Below, piece by piece: positions 15,166-24,300 of a stretch of 38,357 bases of DNA (positions within the stretch are counted from its first letter, which is position 1; each line of letters opens with the position of its first letter). Source of the DNA: an uncultured Bradyrhizobium sp. (lineage in GTDB: Bacteria; Pseudomonadota; Alphaproteobacteria; Rhizobiales; Xanthobacteraceae); contig NZ_CAKZJO010000110.1 of assembly GCF_936943645.1 (NCBI RefSeq), forward strand, positions 1 to 38,357. Reading direction: 5' to 3'. The position numbers and the translations under genes were made by a program. The notes under the pieces are model-generated. The model saw only the letters and a list, made by a program, of their open reading frames with translations. It was not told where the DNA came from and ran no database searches.

Positions 15166-16526
15166 CGTCGATTGCCCGGACGTTCGCGATCTCGCTCGGC
15201 ATCGCCGCCACGACGATCTTCCTGATCATGCTCGGCCTGTTCATGTGGCGCTATCCGATGGAGGAGCGCGAGTTCAGGGCCTGCCGGGTTGTCGTTGCCG
15301 TTCTCGACCGCGCCACGGTGATCGAAGGCCAGAAGCTGACGGTTCGCTCGACTCCCGCACTCCAGGAGCTCAAGGCGGACAGCCCGAACCTCTGGTACGT
15401 CGTGTCGGTGGGCGACATGGTCAGCGAGTACGGCAGCGAACGCCGTCCCGCCCTCCCCTTCGCATTTCCCTATCACGGGCCGATCGGCTCCTCCGTTTTC
15501 AACACGCTCGACCAGAAGAGCACCTTCTGCCTCGCCGTCATGCAACGAGGGGCGTCGCAGCTCACGATGATGGTGGGAGAACCTCAGGTCCGGTTCGGCC
15601 GGATTGCACGAAACTTTCTCATCCGCAGCGTCTTTTCGATCATGCTGCTGGCGCTGGCCTTTGCTGCGACCGTTGCCGTCGGCGCCGCGCTTGCCGCGCG
15701 TTTCGTCTCGCGCGGCATCGAACGGGTGGCGCTTCGCGCGCTGGCGATCGACCCTGCAGCACCGCAAGGTCTGATCTCCCTGTCCGAGGTCCCTCGCGAA
15801 TTGAAGCCGTTGGTCGAGGCGCTGAACCGCGCCTTCGGCGAGATCGACGCCTATATCAGGATGCAGCGCCGCTTTCTCGGCAATGCCGCCCATCAGCTTC
15901 GCACGCCGCTGACGCTGCTGCGCGCGAAGGTCGAGGACGTGCCCGAGCCGGCCTTGAGAGCCGAGTTGGTGCGCGACATTAGGCGGCTGACGTCGCTGGT
16001 GTCCGCCATGCTCGACCTGGCCCGGTTGCAAAATCATACGATCGAGAAACGGCCGATCGATCTCGCGCAGATCACGCTGGACGTGCTGGCCGATTTCGGC
16101 CCCTCGGCAGTGGACGCCGGCATCGAGCTCGCGCTGGACCAGACCGAGAAAGGTCCTATCCTCGTGCAGGGCGTGGACGCAGCGATCCGCAGCGCGCTTG
16201 CCAATCTCGTCGGCAATGCGCTGATCCACGCCCGCGGCGCGCGCCGTATCGTCGCCACGCTGGGCCGCGACGGCGTCTCGATTGACGACGACGGCGCAGG
16301 CCTGCCCGATGGCGCCGAACACAAATTGCTCGAGCCGTTTCAGACCGGCAACACCGCCGGCGACGGTGCCGGCCTCGGCCTGTCGATCGTCCGCGAGATC
16401 ATGGCGGCCCATGGCGGCGAGCTCATCATCTCGTCCGCCCCCGGTCGCGGCACGACCATGAGCCTGCGCTTTCCGGTGACCGTCGCGCCGATCAGACCTG
16501 CGCAGCTGGAGTTGCAGACAAGCTAG
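15162..16526 (+). CDS. Membrane sensor histidine kinase
   Basis: A 454-residue kinase. TM1 lies at about residues 7-29, a periplasmic sensor of about 125 residues follows, and TM2 is at about 155-180. The sensor starts YPMEEREFRACRVVVAVLDR and has two cysteines, Cys41 and Cys123. A HAMP-like linker is followed by the HisKA helix with phospho-acceptor His244 in FLGNAAHQLRTPLTLLRAK. The ATPase domain has the N box (LANLVGNALIHA), G1 (SIDDDGAGLPDGAE) and G2 (GDGAGLGLSIVREIM). The architecture resembles TctE/QseC-like sensors. It is coupled to the response-regulator gene by an ATGA overlap. The signal is unknown; the adjacent mipA suggests an envelope condition. Confidence 0.9.
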   Translation: MTSIARTFAISLGIAATTIFLIMLGLFMWRYPMEEREFRACRVVVAVLDRATVIEGQKLTVRSTPALQELKADSPNLWYVVSVGDMVSEYGSERRPALPFAFPYHGPIGSSVFNTLDQKSTFCLAVMQRGASQLTMMVGEPQVRFGRIARNFLIRSVFSIMLLALAFAATVAVGAALAARFVSRGIERVALRALAIDPAAPQGLISLSEVPRELKPLVEALNRAFGEIDAYIRMQRRFLGNAAHQLRTPLTLLRAKVEDVPEPALRAELVRDIRRLTSLVSAMLDLARLQNHTIEKRPIDLAQITLDVLADFGPSAVDAGIELALDQTEKGPILVQGVDAAIRSALANLVGNALIHARGARRIVATLGRDGVSIDDDGAGLPDGAEHKLLEPFQTGNTAGDGAGLGLSIVREIMAAHGGELIISSAPGRGTTMSLRFPVTVAPIRPAQLELQTS

Positions 16527-16622
16527 CTGCGAGCTGCGCCGATCGATGCCGCGAAACCGTCCGGAAACATTGACGCCGAAAGCTTCGTCATCGTTTCGTC
16601 CTGTCGTATCACGCAATCAAAT

Positions 16623-16666
16623 AGGTTCGTCCACGGACACACGAATGTTCGCACACGAGCGAACCT
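16623..16666. promoter_or_regulatory. Inverted repeat upstream of a small exported-protein gene
   Basis: AGGTTCG (16623-16629) and CGAACCT (16660-16666) form outer arms, and GTTCG (16647-16651) with CGAAC (16660-16664) an inner alternative. It ends 56 bp before the ATG at 16723. It could be an operator or leader hairpin. It has no T tract and does not look like a terminator. Confidence 0.3.
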
Positions 16667-16722
16667 CTTTGTGCATCGCCACGACCAAACCTCCGATTGA
16701 CATCTTCAACGGAGATTTTCCA

Positions 16723-16992
16723 ATGCGTGTTCTCACATTGATTGCCGTCACCGGCGCCGTGATCGCAAGCTCCACCGGTGCCTTCGCGGGCGAGCTTCCC
16801 TCTTACGAAGTGAAGTCCATGCCGATCTCGGCGATGCAGGTGCAGGTGCTCGGCGGCGCCGGCGTCGAGGAGCAGTCGGCTGCGCCCGCGATGACCGTCG
16901 CCGGCATGCCCGCCTCGCCCGCACAGGTTTCAGTGTTGTCCCCGCGCGTAAAACGGCTTGCCAGCGCGGGTTCGGGAAGCGAGGCGCGCTGA
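16723..16992 (+). CDS. Small exported protein of unknown function
   Basis: An 89-residue protein with a clear signal peptide (MRVLTLIAVTGAVIASSTGAFA, cleavage before GELPSYEVK). The mature part is about 67 residues, without cysteine, and contains YEVKSMPISAMQVQVLGGAGVEEQS and a basic C-terminus (PRVKRLASAGSGSEAR). A GGAG lies eight bases before the ATG; an upstream in-frame start at 16546 would bury the signal peptide and is rejected. It is 196 bp downstream of the kinase gene with an inverted repeat in between, so it probably has its own promoter. No domain recognised. Confidence 0.65.
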   Translation: MRVLTLIAVTGAVIASSTGAFAGELPSYEVKSMPISAMQVQVLGGAGVEEQSAAPAMTVAGMPASPAQVSVLSPRVKRLASAGSGSEAR

Positions 16993-17045
16993 GCCTATCG
17001 CATCGCTTGCGGCGCCTGCATCCGATGCGGGCGCCGTCAGCGTTT

Positions 17046-17402
17046 TCAGGTCATGCTGCCCGGCATAAAGCAGCGCACGCGCGGATGGCCATCGATATAG
17101 TGTTTCCACACCATGGTGCGACCGATCTTGTTCGGCACAGTGATCACGGCGCCGTCGGGCACCACCACCCATTCGTCGTCGATGCGCACGCGAAAGCGGC
17201 CGTGATCGGATTCCCAATCGACGTCAGCAATGACGTAACCGTCAGCGTCGGTGCAGCACTGACCGAATTCGCTGTGCAGGCTTTCGAACCAGGGTTTTAG
17301 CGGCGAGTTGGCATAGCGTCCGTCGTCGCGCGCCTGTGCCGGGATGGCCAGGAGCGCCGTCACGCCCAGCAGCGTCGCCGCGCATAGTCTTGAAGATTTC
17401 AT
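17046..17402 (-). CDS. Small exported protein of unknown function
   Basis: A 118-residue protein with signal peptide MKSSRLCAATLLGVTALLAIPAQA. The mature part is about 94 residues and includes SEFGQCCTDADGYVIADVDWES, a Cys-Cys pair, then VRIDDEWVVVPDGAVITVPNKIGRTMVWKHYIDGHPRVRCFMPGS with a third cysteine. Short tryptophan-rich exported proteins of this form are frequent in Bradyrhizobium as far as I recall, but their role is unknown. It is convergent with the preceding small exported protein. The next 251 bp (17403-17653) hold no gene or repeat that I can recognise. Confidence 0.7.
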   Translation of the reverse strand: MKSSRLCAATLLGVTALLAIPAQARDDGRYANSPLKPWFESLHSEFGQCCTDADGYVIADVDWESDHGRFRVRIDDEWVVVPDGAVITVPNKIGRTMVWKHYIDGHPRVRCFMPGSMT

Positions 17403-17653
17403 CTCGTCGTCCCGCGATCAAAATCATTCGTGCGGGAGACAGACAATGTCGTCCGTTGTCCGGGCCCTGACTCAAGGCACGTCGCCGGCGACTCGTTCCT
17501 CCAGCACCCTGGCGATAGCTATGCAAATCCGCTGCCAGCGCGCATTCCGGGGAACTACTGTCGCAGGGCGCAACGGCATGCGCCTTTCGACGAATGCGGC
17601 ATAGGATCAAAATCCGACGCCGACGGGACGACTCTCAAAAGTGGGAAACGAGG

Positions 17654-18247
17654 CTACTGCTTCGCCGGGGCCATCATCATGCCGCCGCCCTTCTTCGCCG
17701 CTGGAGCCGGCGGCTTGGTGGCCGGTGCCTGCGCGGGCAGATATTTGGCGACGATGGCGGGGTCGACCTGGGCAATGTTGGCGTCCGGCAGGCGCGTCCA
17801 GGTCTCGTCCTTGCCGAGCAGCGAGATGCCGAGATAGCCGCGCAGGGTCAGTGTCTGGCCGTCGGGACTGACCTTCATGTTGGCCTTCCAGATCTGGCCG
17901 TCGCGCGGATTGAGCACGTTGCCGCCTTCGTACTTCAATCCTTCGCGCTTCATGTTGCGGACGAAGGAAATGCCGAGCACCGGCGCGTTCTTGCGATCAT
18001 CGGTGCACTTGCTGCAGACCTCGTTCGGATCGTCACCGGGTCGCGGAAAGGTCTTTGCGATCACGCCTTCGAAGATGCCGTTATGGTCGATGAAGAGAAA
18101 CCATCCGACCGTCTTGCCGTCTTCGACCTTCTGCCACAGGCCCGCCGCCGTGGGCTCGGCGGTCTGCGCCGCAGACGGCGTCACCGTCGCGAGCGACAAT
18201 GCGAACGCAAGGAAGGGGAGCAGCCGAAAGCTGGAAAAAATCCGCAT
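17654..18247 (-). CDS. Exported DUF2147 family protein
   Basis: A 197-residue protein with signal peptide (LLPFLAFALSLATVTPSAAQ). It has the DUF2147 pattern: GLWQKVEDGKTVGWFLFIDHNGIFEGVIAK near the mature N-terminus, a CSKCTDDRKNAPVLGISFVRNMK segment with a Cys-x-x-Cys pair, then GGNVLNPRDGQIWKANMKVSPDGQTLTLRGYLGISLLGKDETWTR. DUF2147 proteins are small exported beta-rich, lipocalin-like proteins of unknown role. The C-terminus (about 165-197) is a Pro/Ala/Lys tail ending KKGGGMMMAPAKQ, probably disordered. The start at 18247 is the only one giving an intact signal peptide. Confidence 0.8.
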   Translation of the reverse strand: MRIFSSFRLLPFLAFALSLATVTPSAAQTAEPTAAGLWQKVEDGKTVGWFLFIDHNGIFEGVIAKTFPRPGDDPNEVCSKCTDDRKNAPVLGISFVRNMKREGLKYEGGNVLNPRDGQIWKANMKVSPDGQTLTLRGYLGISLLGKDETWTRLPDANIAQVDPAIVAKYLPAQAPATKPPAPAAKKGGGMMMAPAKQ

Positions 18248-18352
18248 TAGATCACCTTGTTATTCCACGACCGGAATGGCCGCAGACTACGGCGATTTCG
18301 CGAACGGTTCCAGCACCAGAAACATGGGGCATCCCCGCCTGAGCCGCTGCCG

Positions 18353-19381
18353 TCAGTTGACACCGAGCTTCTTTTGCAGGCTGGAGGACGAGGTCGTGTA
18401 CTGGAACACGAGCCGCTTCTCCGGATAGACATAGCGATGGGCTTTTTGCGACATCAGCGCGCCCTCGTGGAAGCCGCACAGGATCAGCTTGATCTTGCCG
18501 GGATAGGTGTTGATGTCGCCGATCGCGAAGATGCCGGGAACATTGGTCTCGAATGCACTCGTCTCGACCGGCACCAGATTGTTCTCGAGCGCAATGCCCC
18601 AGTTCGCGACGGGACCGAGCTTCATGGTCAATCCGAAGAACGGCAGCATGGTATCGCAGGCGATCTCCGAGATGGCGTTGTCGTTGCCCTTGACGGTTGC
18701 GCCGGAGAGCTTGCCCTCGGCACCGGACAGCGCGGTGACCTGGCCGAGCCGGAGATCCATCTTGCCGCCGGCAACCAGCGCGCGCATCTGCTCGACGCTG
18801 TGGGGCGCGGCGCGAAACTCGTCGCGACGGTGCAGTAGCGTGATGCGCTTCGCGATCGGATGCAGATTGAGCGTCCAGTCGAGCGCGGAATCGCCGCCGC
18901 CGACGATCAGCACGTTCTTGTCGCGGAACGTCTCCATCTTGCGCACGGCGTAGTGCACCGACGTGCCCTCATAGGCCTCGATGCCCGGCACAGGTGGACG
19001 CTTGGGCTGAAACGAGCCGCCGCCGGCTGCGATCACCAGCACCTTGCATTCGAACACCTTGCCCGCGTCCGTGGTGCAGCGAAATGCGGGATCGCCGATC
19101 TTCTCCACGGTCTCGACCATCTCGCCGAGATGGAAGGTCGGGTGAAACGGCTTGATCTGCTCCATCAGCGCGTCGGTGAGGCCCTGCCCCGAAACCTGGG
19201 GAATGCCGGGAATGTCGTAGATCGGCTTTTCCGGATAGAGCTCGGCGCACTGGCCGCCGACCTTGTCGAGGATGTCGACGAAATGCGTCTTCATGTCGAG
19301 AAGGCCAAGCTCGAAGGCGGCGAACAGACCGCAAGGGCCGGCGCCAATAATCAGCACATCGGTTTTGATCACGTCGCTCAT
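18353..19381 (-). CDS. Ferredoxin--NADP+ reductase, thioredoxin-reductase-like type
   Basis: A 342-residue flavoprotein with FAD motif IIGAGPCG (residues 11-18), NADPH-binding motif IVGGGDSALDW (159-169) and the late FAD motif VPGIFAIGDINTYPGKIKLI. The redox CxxC of thioredoxin reductases is absent, as in the TrxR-like ferredoxin-NADP reductases of Bacillus, Chlorobium and Rhodopseudomonas. The C-terminal extension RLVFQYTTSSSSLQKKLGVN fits that group. It transfers electrons between NADPH and ferredoxin in the cytoplasm. A [2Fe-2S] ferredoxin gene lies 681 bp away on the same strand, with a thioesterase gene on the opposite strand in between, so the ferredoxin is a plausible partner. Confidence 0.88.
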   Translation of the reverse strand: MSDVIKTDVLIIGAGPCGLFAAFELGLLDMKTHFVDILDKVGGQCAELYPEKPIYDIPGIPQVSGQGLTDALMEQIKPFHPTFHLGEMVETVEKIGDPAFRCTTDAGKVFECKVLVIAAGGGSFQPKRPPVPGIEAYEGTSVHYAVRKMETFRDKNVLIVGGGDSALDWTLNLHPIAKRITLLHRRDEFRAAPHSVEQMRALVAGGKMDLRLGQVTALSGAEGKLSGATVKGNDNAISEIACDTMLPFFGLTMKLGPVANWGIALENNLVPVETSAFETNVPGIFAIGDINTYPGKIKLILCGFHEGALMSQKAHRYVYPEKRLVFQYTTSSSSLQKKLGVN

Positions 19382-19563
19382 GTCGTCTCTTTATCGATCG
19401 TTATCGGTTGGACGGCGCCCGGCGGGCAGAGGTGACCCTGCCTGTCTAGCCAACGGGGATGGATCAGGGAAGGCATAAAAGCGGGAGCGCCCCGCAGCCG
19501 CGCCCACTTGCCGGGTCAGGATAACTGGGTTGTAACGAGGATGGATATGACGGAGATCAATCG

Positions 19564-20034
19564 GTGAACGCACCAAGCCGCCTCGACACGACGCCGCGTC
19601 TGGAGGACTTCCCCTTTCGCCTCAGCGACAATGTCCGCTTTGGCGATCTCGACCCTAACCAGCACGTCAACAACGCGGTCTACGCCACCTATTTCGAGAC
19701 CGGGCGCGTCACGCTGATGAAGCTGCCGCAGTACGGCCTGACCCCGCCGGGCCTCGCCTGGATCATGGTCCGGCTCGACATGCATTTCCGTGCCGAACTG
19801 CACTGGCCGAACACGATCGAGCTCGGCCTCGGCGTGGTGAAGCGGGGACGGACGTCCGTCACCTTCGAGCAAGTCGTGTTCTCGGAAGGAAAATGCATCG
19901 CGTCGGCGATTTCGGTCGGCGTCCTGCTCGACGAAGCGACGCGCCGGCCGGCCCCGCTGACCCCCGAGGTGATCGAGAAATTCAGACCCTGGCACAAGCG
20001 CGGCATCGAGGTCGCGCCGCCCGGTGCATCGTAA
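19564..20034 (+). CDS. Acyl-CoA thioesterase (hotdog fold, 4HBT family)
   Basis: A 156-residue single-domain hotdog protein. It has the 4HBT signature NVRFGDLDPNQHVNNAVYATYFE with probable catalytic Asp30, followed by VRLDMHFRAELHWPNTIELGLGVVKRGRTSVTFEQVVF. These enzymes hydrolyse acyl-CoA or related thioesters in the cytoplasm; the acyl group is not readable from sequence. The start is GTG at 19564, since there is no earlier in-frame ATG, and a GGAG lies about ten bases upstream. It is divergent from the reductase gene over a 182 bp gap and convergent with the ferredoxin gene. Confidence in the fold is high; in the substrate, low. Confidence 0.85.
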   Translation: MNAPSRLDTTPRLEDFPFRLSDNVRFGDLDPNQHVNNAVYATYFETGRVTLMKLPQYGLTPPGLAWIMVRLDMHFRAELHWPNTIELGLGVVKRGRTSVTFEQVVFSEGKCIASAISVGVLLDEATRRPAPLTPEVIEKFRPWHKRGIEVAPPGAS

Positions 20035-20061
20035 ATTTCGGGACGACGCAGGCTTGAAGGA

Positions 20062-20382
20062 TCAGGCCTGACGTTCCGGCGTCGTCACGACGAGACCGTC
20101 GAGTTCGTCGGAGACCTTGATCTGGCAGGACAGGCGCGAATTGGGGCGCACATCGAAGCCGAAATCGAGCATGTCCTCTTCCATCGGCGTCGGGCTGCCG
20201 ACCTTCTCGCGCCAGGCTTCGTCGACATAGACATGGCAGGTCGCGCAGGCGCAGGCGCCGCCGCATTCGGCCTCGACGCCGGGAATGCTGTTGCGGATCG
20301 CGGCTTCCATCACGGTTGCGCCGTTCTCGATTTCCACCGTGCGGGTTTCGCCCTTGTGGTCGACAAAGTGAATCTTGGCCAT
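20062..20382 (-). CDS. [2Fe-2S] ferredoxin (adrenodoxin/putidaredoxin type)
   Basis: A 106-residue ferredoxin with cluster ligands Cys40, Cys46, Cys49 (ECGGACACATC, the C-x5-C-x2-C pattern) and Cys86 (SCQI). An extra Cys44 lies in the loop. The motifs GATVMEAAIRNSIPGVEAECGG and MLDFGFDVRPNSRLSCQI are typical of the ISC/putidaredoxin class. It may deliver electrons from ferredoxin-NADP reductase to a P450 or oxygenase; no such enzyme is encoded here. The start at 20382 gives the standard MAKIHFVD N-terminus; the longer in-frame form from 20511 adds 43 atypical residues. Confidence 0.9.
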   Translation of the reverse strand: MAKIHFVDHKGETRTVEIENGATVMEAAIRNSIPGVEAECGGACACATCHVYVDEAWREKVGSPTPMEEDMLDFGFDVRPNSRLSCQIKVSDELDGLVVTTPERQA

Positions 20383-20546
20383 GTGTGCTCGTGCTGCCGC
20401 GGTGCTGGGAATGAAGGAGGGTCCGGGCTGTCCTATAACGGGTCGATCAGCCCGGCGCCATAGGGTTCTGCTGCGAAGTGAATCCCGCTTTGCGGCAAGA
20501 AAATGCGTCAAAACAAGAGACTAGAATCCGGCTCGGCCGCTTGGCC

Positions 20547-20921
20547 TCAGGGCTTCAGGATCGCCTCGATGGCGGCGCGGGCCTCGGTCACCGCCTCCTT
20601 CAGCGCGGCGAGGGCGTGGCGCTGGTTCTGTCCGGCCTGGATCGCGGTCTCCAGGCTCTCGGCGGCATCGGCCACCGCAAAGGCGCCGACCCCGCGGGCC
20701 GAGCCCTTGAGCTTGTGGGCCAGTGCGCCGGCCTCGGCCGGCAGGGCCGCCATCGCCGCCATCAGGCGGACTGCCTGCTCGGCGAACATGGCCAGCACTT
20801 CCTGTTCCAGATCCGCATCGCCAAGCGTCATCCGGGAGAGGTGGTCGAGGTCGAGCGGGTTGTCGATGGGTGCAAGCGGGGGCGAGGGCATCCAGTCCAT
20901 CCGTTGCAGTTCAGGCGTCAT
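20547..20921 (-). CDS. Hpt-domain histidine phosphotransfer protein
   Basis: A 124-residue protein that is essentially one Hpt four-helix domain. The phospho-acceptor is His69 in ALAHKLKGSARGVGA, preceded by LEQEVLAMFAEQAVRLM and followed by AESLETAIQAGQNQRHALAALKEAV, all canonical. Hpt proteins shuttle phosphoryl groups between receiver domains. No kinase or regulator of a phosphorelay is adjacent. ATG at 20921 is preferred over the in-frame 20981, which would add 20 basic residues. It is divergent from the GPR-like gene, and the shared 399 bp gap contains TTAA-type boxes of the cell-cycle regulator CtrA. It is not ChpT, which has a larger two-domain structure. Confidence 0.85.
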   Translation of the reverse strand: MTPELQRMDWMPSPPLAPIDNPLDLDHLSRMTLGDADLEQEVLAMFAEQAVRLMAAMAALPAEAGALAHKLKGSARGVGAFAVADAAESLETAIQAGQNQRHALAALKEAVTEARAAIEAILKP

Positions 20922-21320
20922 GGCGAAAGGCCCCCGGCATCGCGCGACGGTTCCGCCGGTTCGGCGGTGAATCCGCCCCACCCAAGCATGGAAATGGTTA
21001 ACGAAATGTTTGGGGTTCTGGACGCAGTTCCGCCCGCTTATTGACGAAAAGTTGCCGCAATCCGGCGAGTTCGGTGGAGAATTGCATTTATTGCTAAGGC
21101 GTTACGCCGCGATCCTGTTAACGATGATTAAGAATGTCTTAATCGCGGGCATTTCATTCGCATCGCTCTGCCAATAGGATGTTGCAGAAATTGGCGGACA
21201 AGCCGTCCGGGTGGGGACGGCTCGGAGATCCGCGCAAGCGGCATAATCCGGTCTGTGGTCTTGCGCAGCGCGCAGGGCTCGCGGGGGGACGCGTACAAGT
21301 AACGAGGGCTCGGACTGAAC
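20922..21320. other. Divergent intergenic region between the Hpt gene and the GPR-like gene
   Basis: This is 399 bp without a gene. The part near 20990-21145 is clearly more AT-rich than its surroundings and contains several TTAA words, including TTAA-N7-TTAA at 21128-21142 and a half-match GTTAACGAAATGTTTG near 20998. The final 180 bp before the GPR-like ATG is GC-rich with no strong ribosome binding site (GAGGG about 13 bases upstream). That leader may be a long 5' untranslated region. Confidence 0.6.
21118..21142. promoter_or_regulatory. Candidate CtrA binding box (TTAA-N7-TTAA)
   Basis: TTAA at 21118, 21128 and 21139. The second and third are separated by exactly seven bases, matching the CtrA consensus TTAA-N7-TTAA; the first and second are separated by six. 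The core GATTAAGA-ATG-TCTTAATC is also a near-perfect palindrome. It lies about 180 bp before the GPR-like start and about 200 bp before the Hpt start. CtrA controls cell-cycle and polarity genes in alphaproteobacteria. Confidence 0.5.
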
Positions 21321-24300
21321 ATGGCGAACACTCCGAAAAAGGTCAAAGACCCCACAGAAGTTGCGCTTTCTGCGATCCAGGAAGCCCTGAACATCAGCGA
21401 CACGGCTGCGGACACCAGCCGCAACGCCGCCATGCGCAACGAGACCGCGCCCCCGGTGGCGCCGCCGGCTCCCCCCGCCTTCGACGAGCCCAGCTTCGAG
21501 CCGCGCCCCGCCGCCAACGAGCGGGCCAATGTATTCGACCCGATCGAGGAGCCGCGCAGCCAGCGCCGCGCCGCCAATGACGACCGCGAGACCATCGGCC
21601 AGTTGCTCCAGGCGCTTCAGAAGGGCCGCCCTGCCCGCAGCGTCTACACCTTCGCCACCATCTTCGCCGGCGTCTGGCTCGCCGCCTGCGCCGCGCTGAC
21701 CGTCGGCTTCCTGCCCTCGATCCAGGCCGCAATGGGCCAGAGCGGCGGCGTGCTCGTTATCGCCGGCCTGATCGCGATGTTCTTCGCGCCGATCATGCTG
21801 TTCTACTTCCTGGCGAGCCTCGTCTGGCGCGGCCAGGAAATGCGCATGATCGCGCAGGCGATGGCGCAGGTCGCGATCCGCTTCTCCGAGCCCGAGGGCT
21901 CGGCTTCCGATTCCATGGTCACCGTCGGCCAGGCCATCCGCCGCGAGGTCGCGGCGATGGGCGACGGCATCGAGCGTGCGATCGCGCGCGCCGGCGAGCT
22001 CGAGACGCTGGTCGCCAACGAGGTCGCCGCACTCGAACGCGCCTATAGCGACAACGAAGTGCGCATCCGCGCCCTGCTCCAGGACATCGCGCATCAGCGC
22101 GACAATCTGGTCGGCCAGGCCGAGCAGGTCCGCAGTGCCATCTCCGGCGTGCAGATCGACCTGCGCCACGACATCGCGCTGATCTCGGATGCGATCGCCT
22201 CGCGCGTCGACGAGGTCGCCAAGTCCATCACCGGTGCGCTCGAAGAGCGCGGCGCCCACATCACCAGCGCGTTGAGCAATGCCGGCGACAACATGATTCT
22301 GGCGCTCGGCGAGCGCGGCGGCGATCTGCTCGACCGCCTCGAGGAGGCCAGCAACGAGACCACGCGCGCCGTGCTCGACGCCAGCGAGCGGCTGACCACC
22401 AGCCTCAACTTCAAGACCGGCCACGTCCACGACGAGTTCGTCGACCTCGCCGACCGCGTCCACGAGATGCTGAACGAGCGCATCGATCGCATCACCGGCG
22501 AGTTCGAGCAGCGCTCCGCCGCGATCGTCGACGGCATCTCCGAGCGCACCGAGCAGGTGCACGACAGCCTGAAGAACTCCTCGGACTCGCTGCTGCTCGA
22601 GCTCGAGCTGCGCTCCAACGACATCTCGGCCAAGATCGACGACGCCGGCAACCGCCTCGCCGGCCAGATCATGACGAGCGGCGACAAGGCCAGCGAAGCG
22701 CTCGACGCCACCGTCAACACCCTCGTCGCCAAGGTCGTGAGCCAGACCGAGACCGCGCACGACTCGCTGTCGCTGCAGATGAGCGCGTTCGACGAGCTGG
22801 TCAGGAACCAGGGCACCGAGCTGGTCGAGAAGTTCGCCCGCGACTCCGGTACGCTTGGCGCCCTGATCACGCGCCACATCTCCGAGTTCGACCGCACCGT
22901 GAAGACCTTCGGCGGCGAGATCGTCGAGCGCATGGGCCAGCGCACGCAGGACATCCATGAGTCGCTGAAGACCTATGTCGAGAATTTCGACACCCGCTTC
23001 AGCTCCAACGGCGGCGAGATCACCGCGATCCTCGACCAGCGCCTGCTCCAGTTCGAGACCACGATCGGCGAACGCGTCACCAATTTCGACGCCTCGCTGA
23101 ACGGCAAGATCGCCGGCCTCGACGGCACGATCGAAGGCCACATCAAGACCTTCGACGAGCAGCTCGTCGGCCGCGTCGCCGCGCTCGAACAGTCGTTCGA
23201 CACCCGCGCGAAGTCCATGACCGAGACCATCGACGGGCGCATCGACACGCTTGCGACGTCGCTGACGGACGGCGCGGCGCAGGCGATCCAGTCGATCGAT
23301 TCCCGCCTCACCCACCTCACCACCTCGCTGACCGGCGGTGCGTCGCAGGCCATCGAGACCATCGACGCGCGCCTCAACCACCTGACCAGCACGCTGACCG
23401 ACGGCGCCTCGCAGACCATCCAGTCGATCGATACGCGCCTGACGCATCTCACCACGACGCTGACGGGCAATGCGACGCAGGCGCTCGAGTCCATCGACTC
23501 CCGCCTCACCTACCTGACCACCGCGGTGACGAACGGCGCCTCGCAGGCCGTGCAGTCGATCGACACCCGCCTGACCCTCTTGACCTCGACGCTCACCGAC
23601 GGCACCGCGCAGGCGATCGACGCGGTCGACCGCCGCATCACCGGCGTCACCGAGATCATCGACGGCCGCTCGACGCACCTGACCGACACGGTCACGGCAC
23701 GCTTCCAGGAGATCCATCAGGCCATCGAGACCAAGGTCGGCTCGGTCGCCAGCGACATCGACGTCCGCGTGGCACAGTTCGAGGACCTGCTCGGCTCGCG
23801 CGTCGAGGCCGTCGCCGGCCGCATCGAAAGCAGCGGCCGCCAGGCCAGCGAGGACATGATGTCCCGCGCCGAGATGATCTCGACCGCGATCCGTTCGCAT
23901 GTCGAGGACGCCGAGCGCTCGCTCACCAACCTCGTCGTCAACACCAGCGAAACGATCCAGACCGGTGCACGCACCGCCCAGCAGTCGCTGATGACGGTCT
24001 CCTCCGACGTCAACGCCCAGCTCAAGATGACCTCCGCCGAGGTCGAGCGCGCGCTGACCGCGGTCGGCACCGGCTCTGCGAACTCGATCCTGAGCAGCGC
24101 CCGCGAGGCACAGTCGACGCTGGTCGCAGCGTCAGGCGACGCCTCCAACCAGATCAAGGGGCTTGCGGCCGACGTCGAGCGCACGCTGTCGGCGGCAGGC
24201 TCGGCCACCGCGGCCTCGATCCTGGCCGGCGCCCGCGAGGTGCAGACCACGCTCGTCACCGCGTCCTCGGATGCGGCCAACCACGTCAAGACCCTGACCG

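Noticed and set aside
21102..23900. A 932-residue antisense open frame over the GPR-like gene
   Set aside because: Its sequence is a low-complexity string of Asp, Gly, Ala, Leu and Val caused by GC-rich codon bias and by the repeats on the other strand. There is no start signal or domain.
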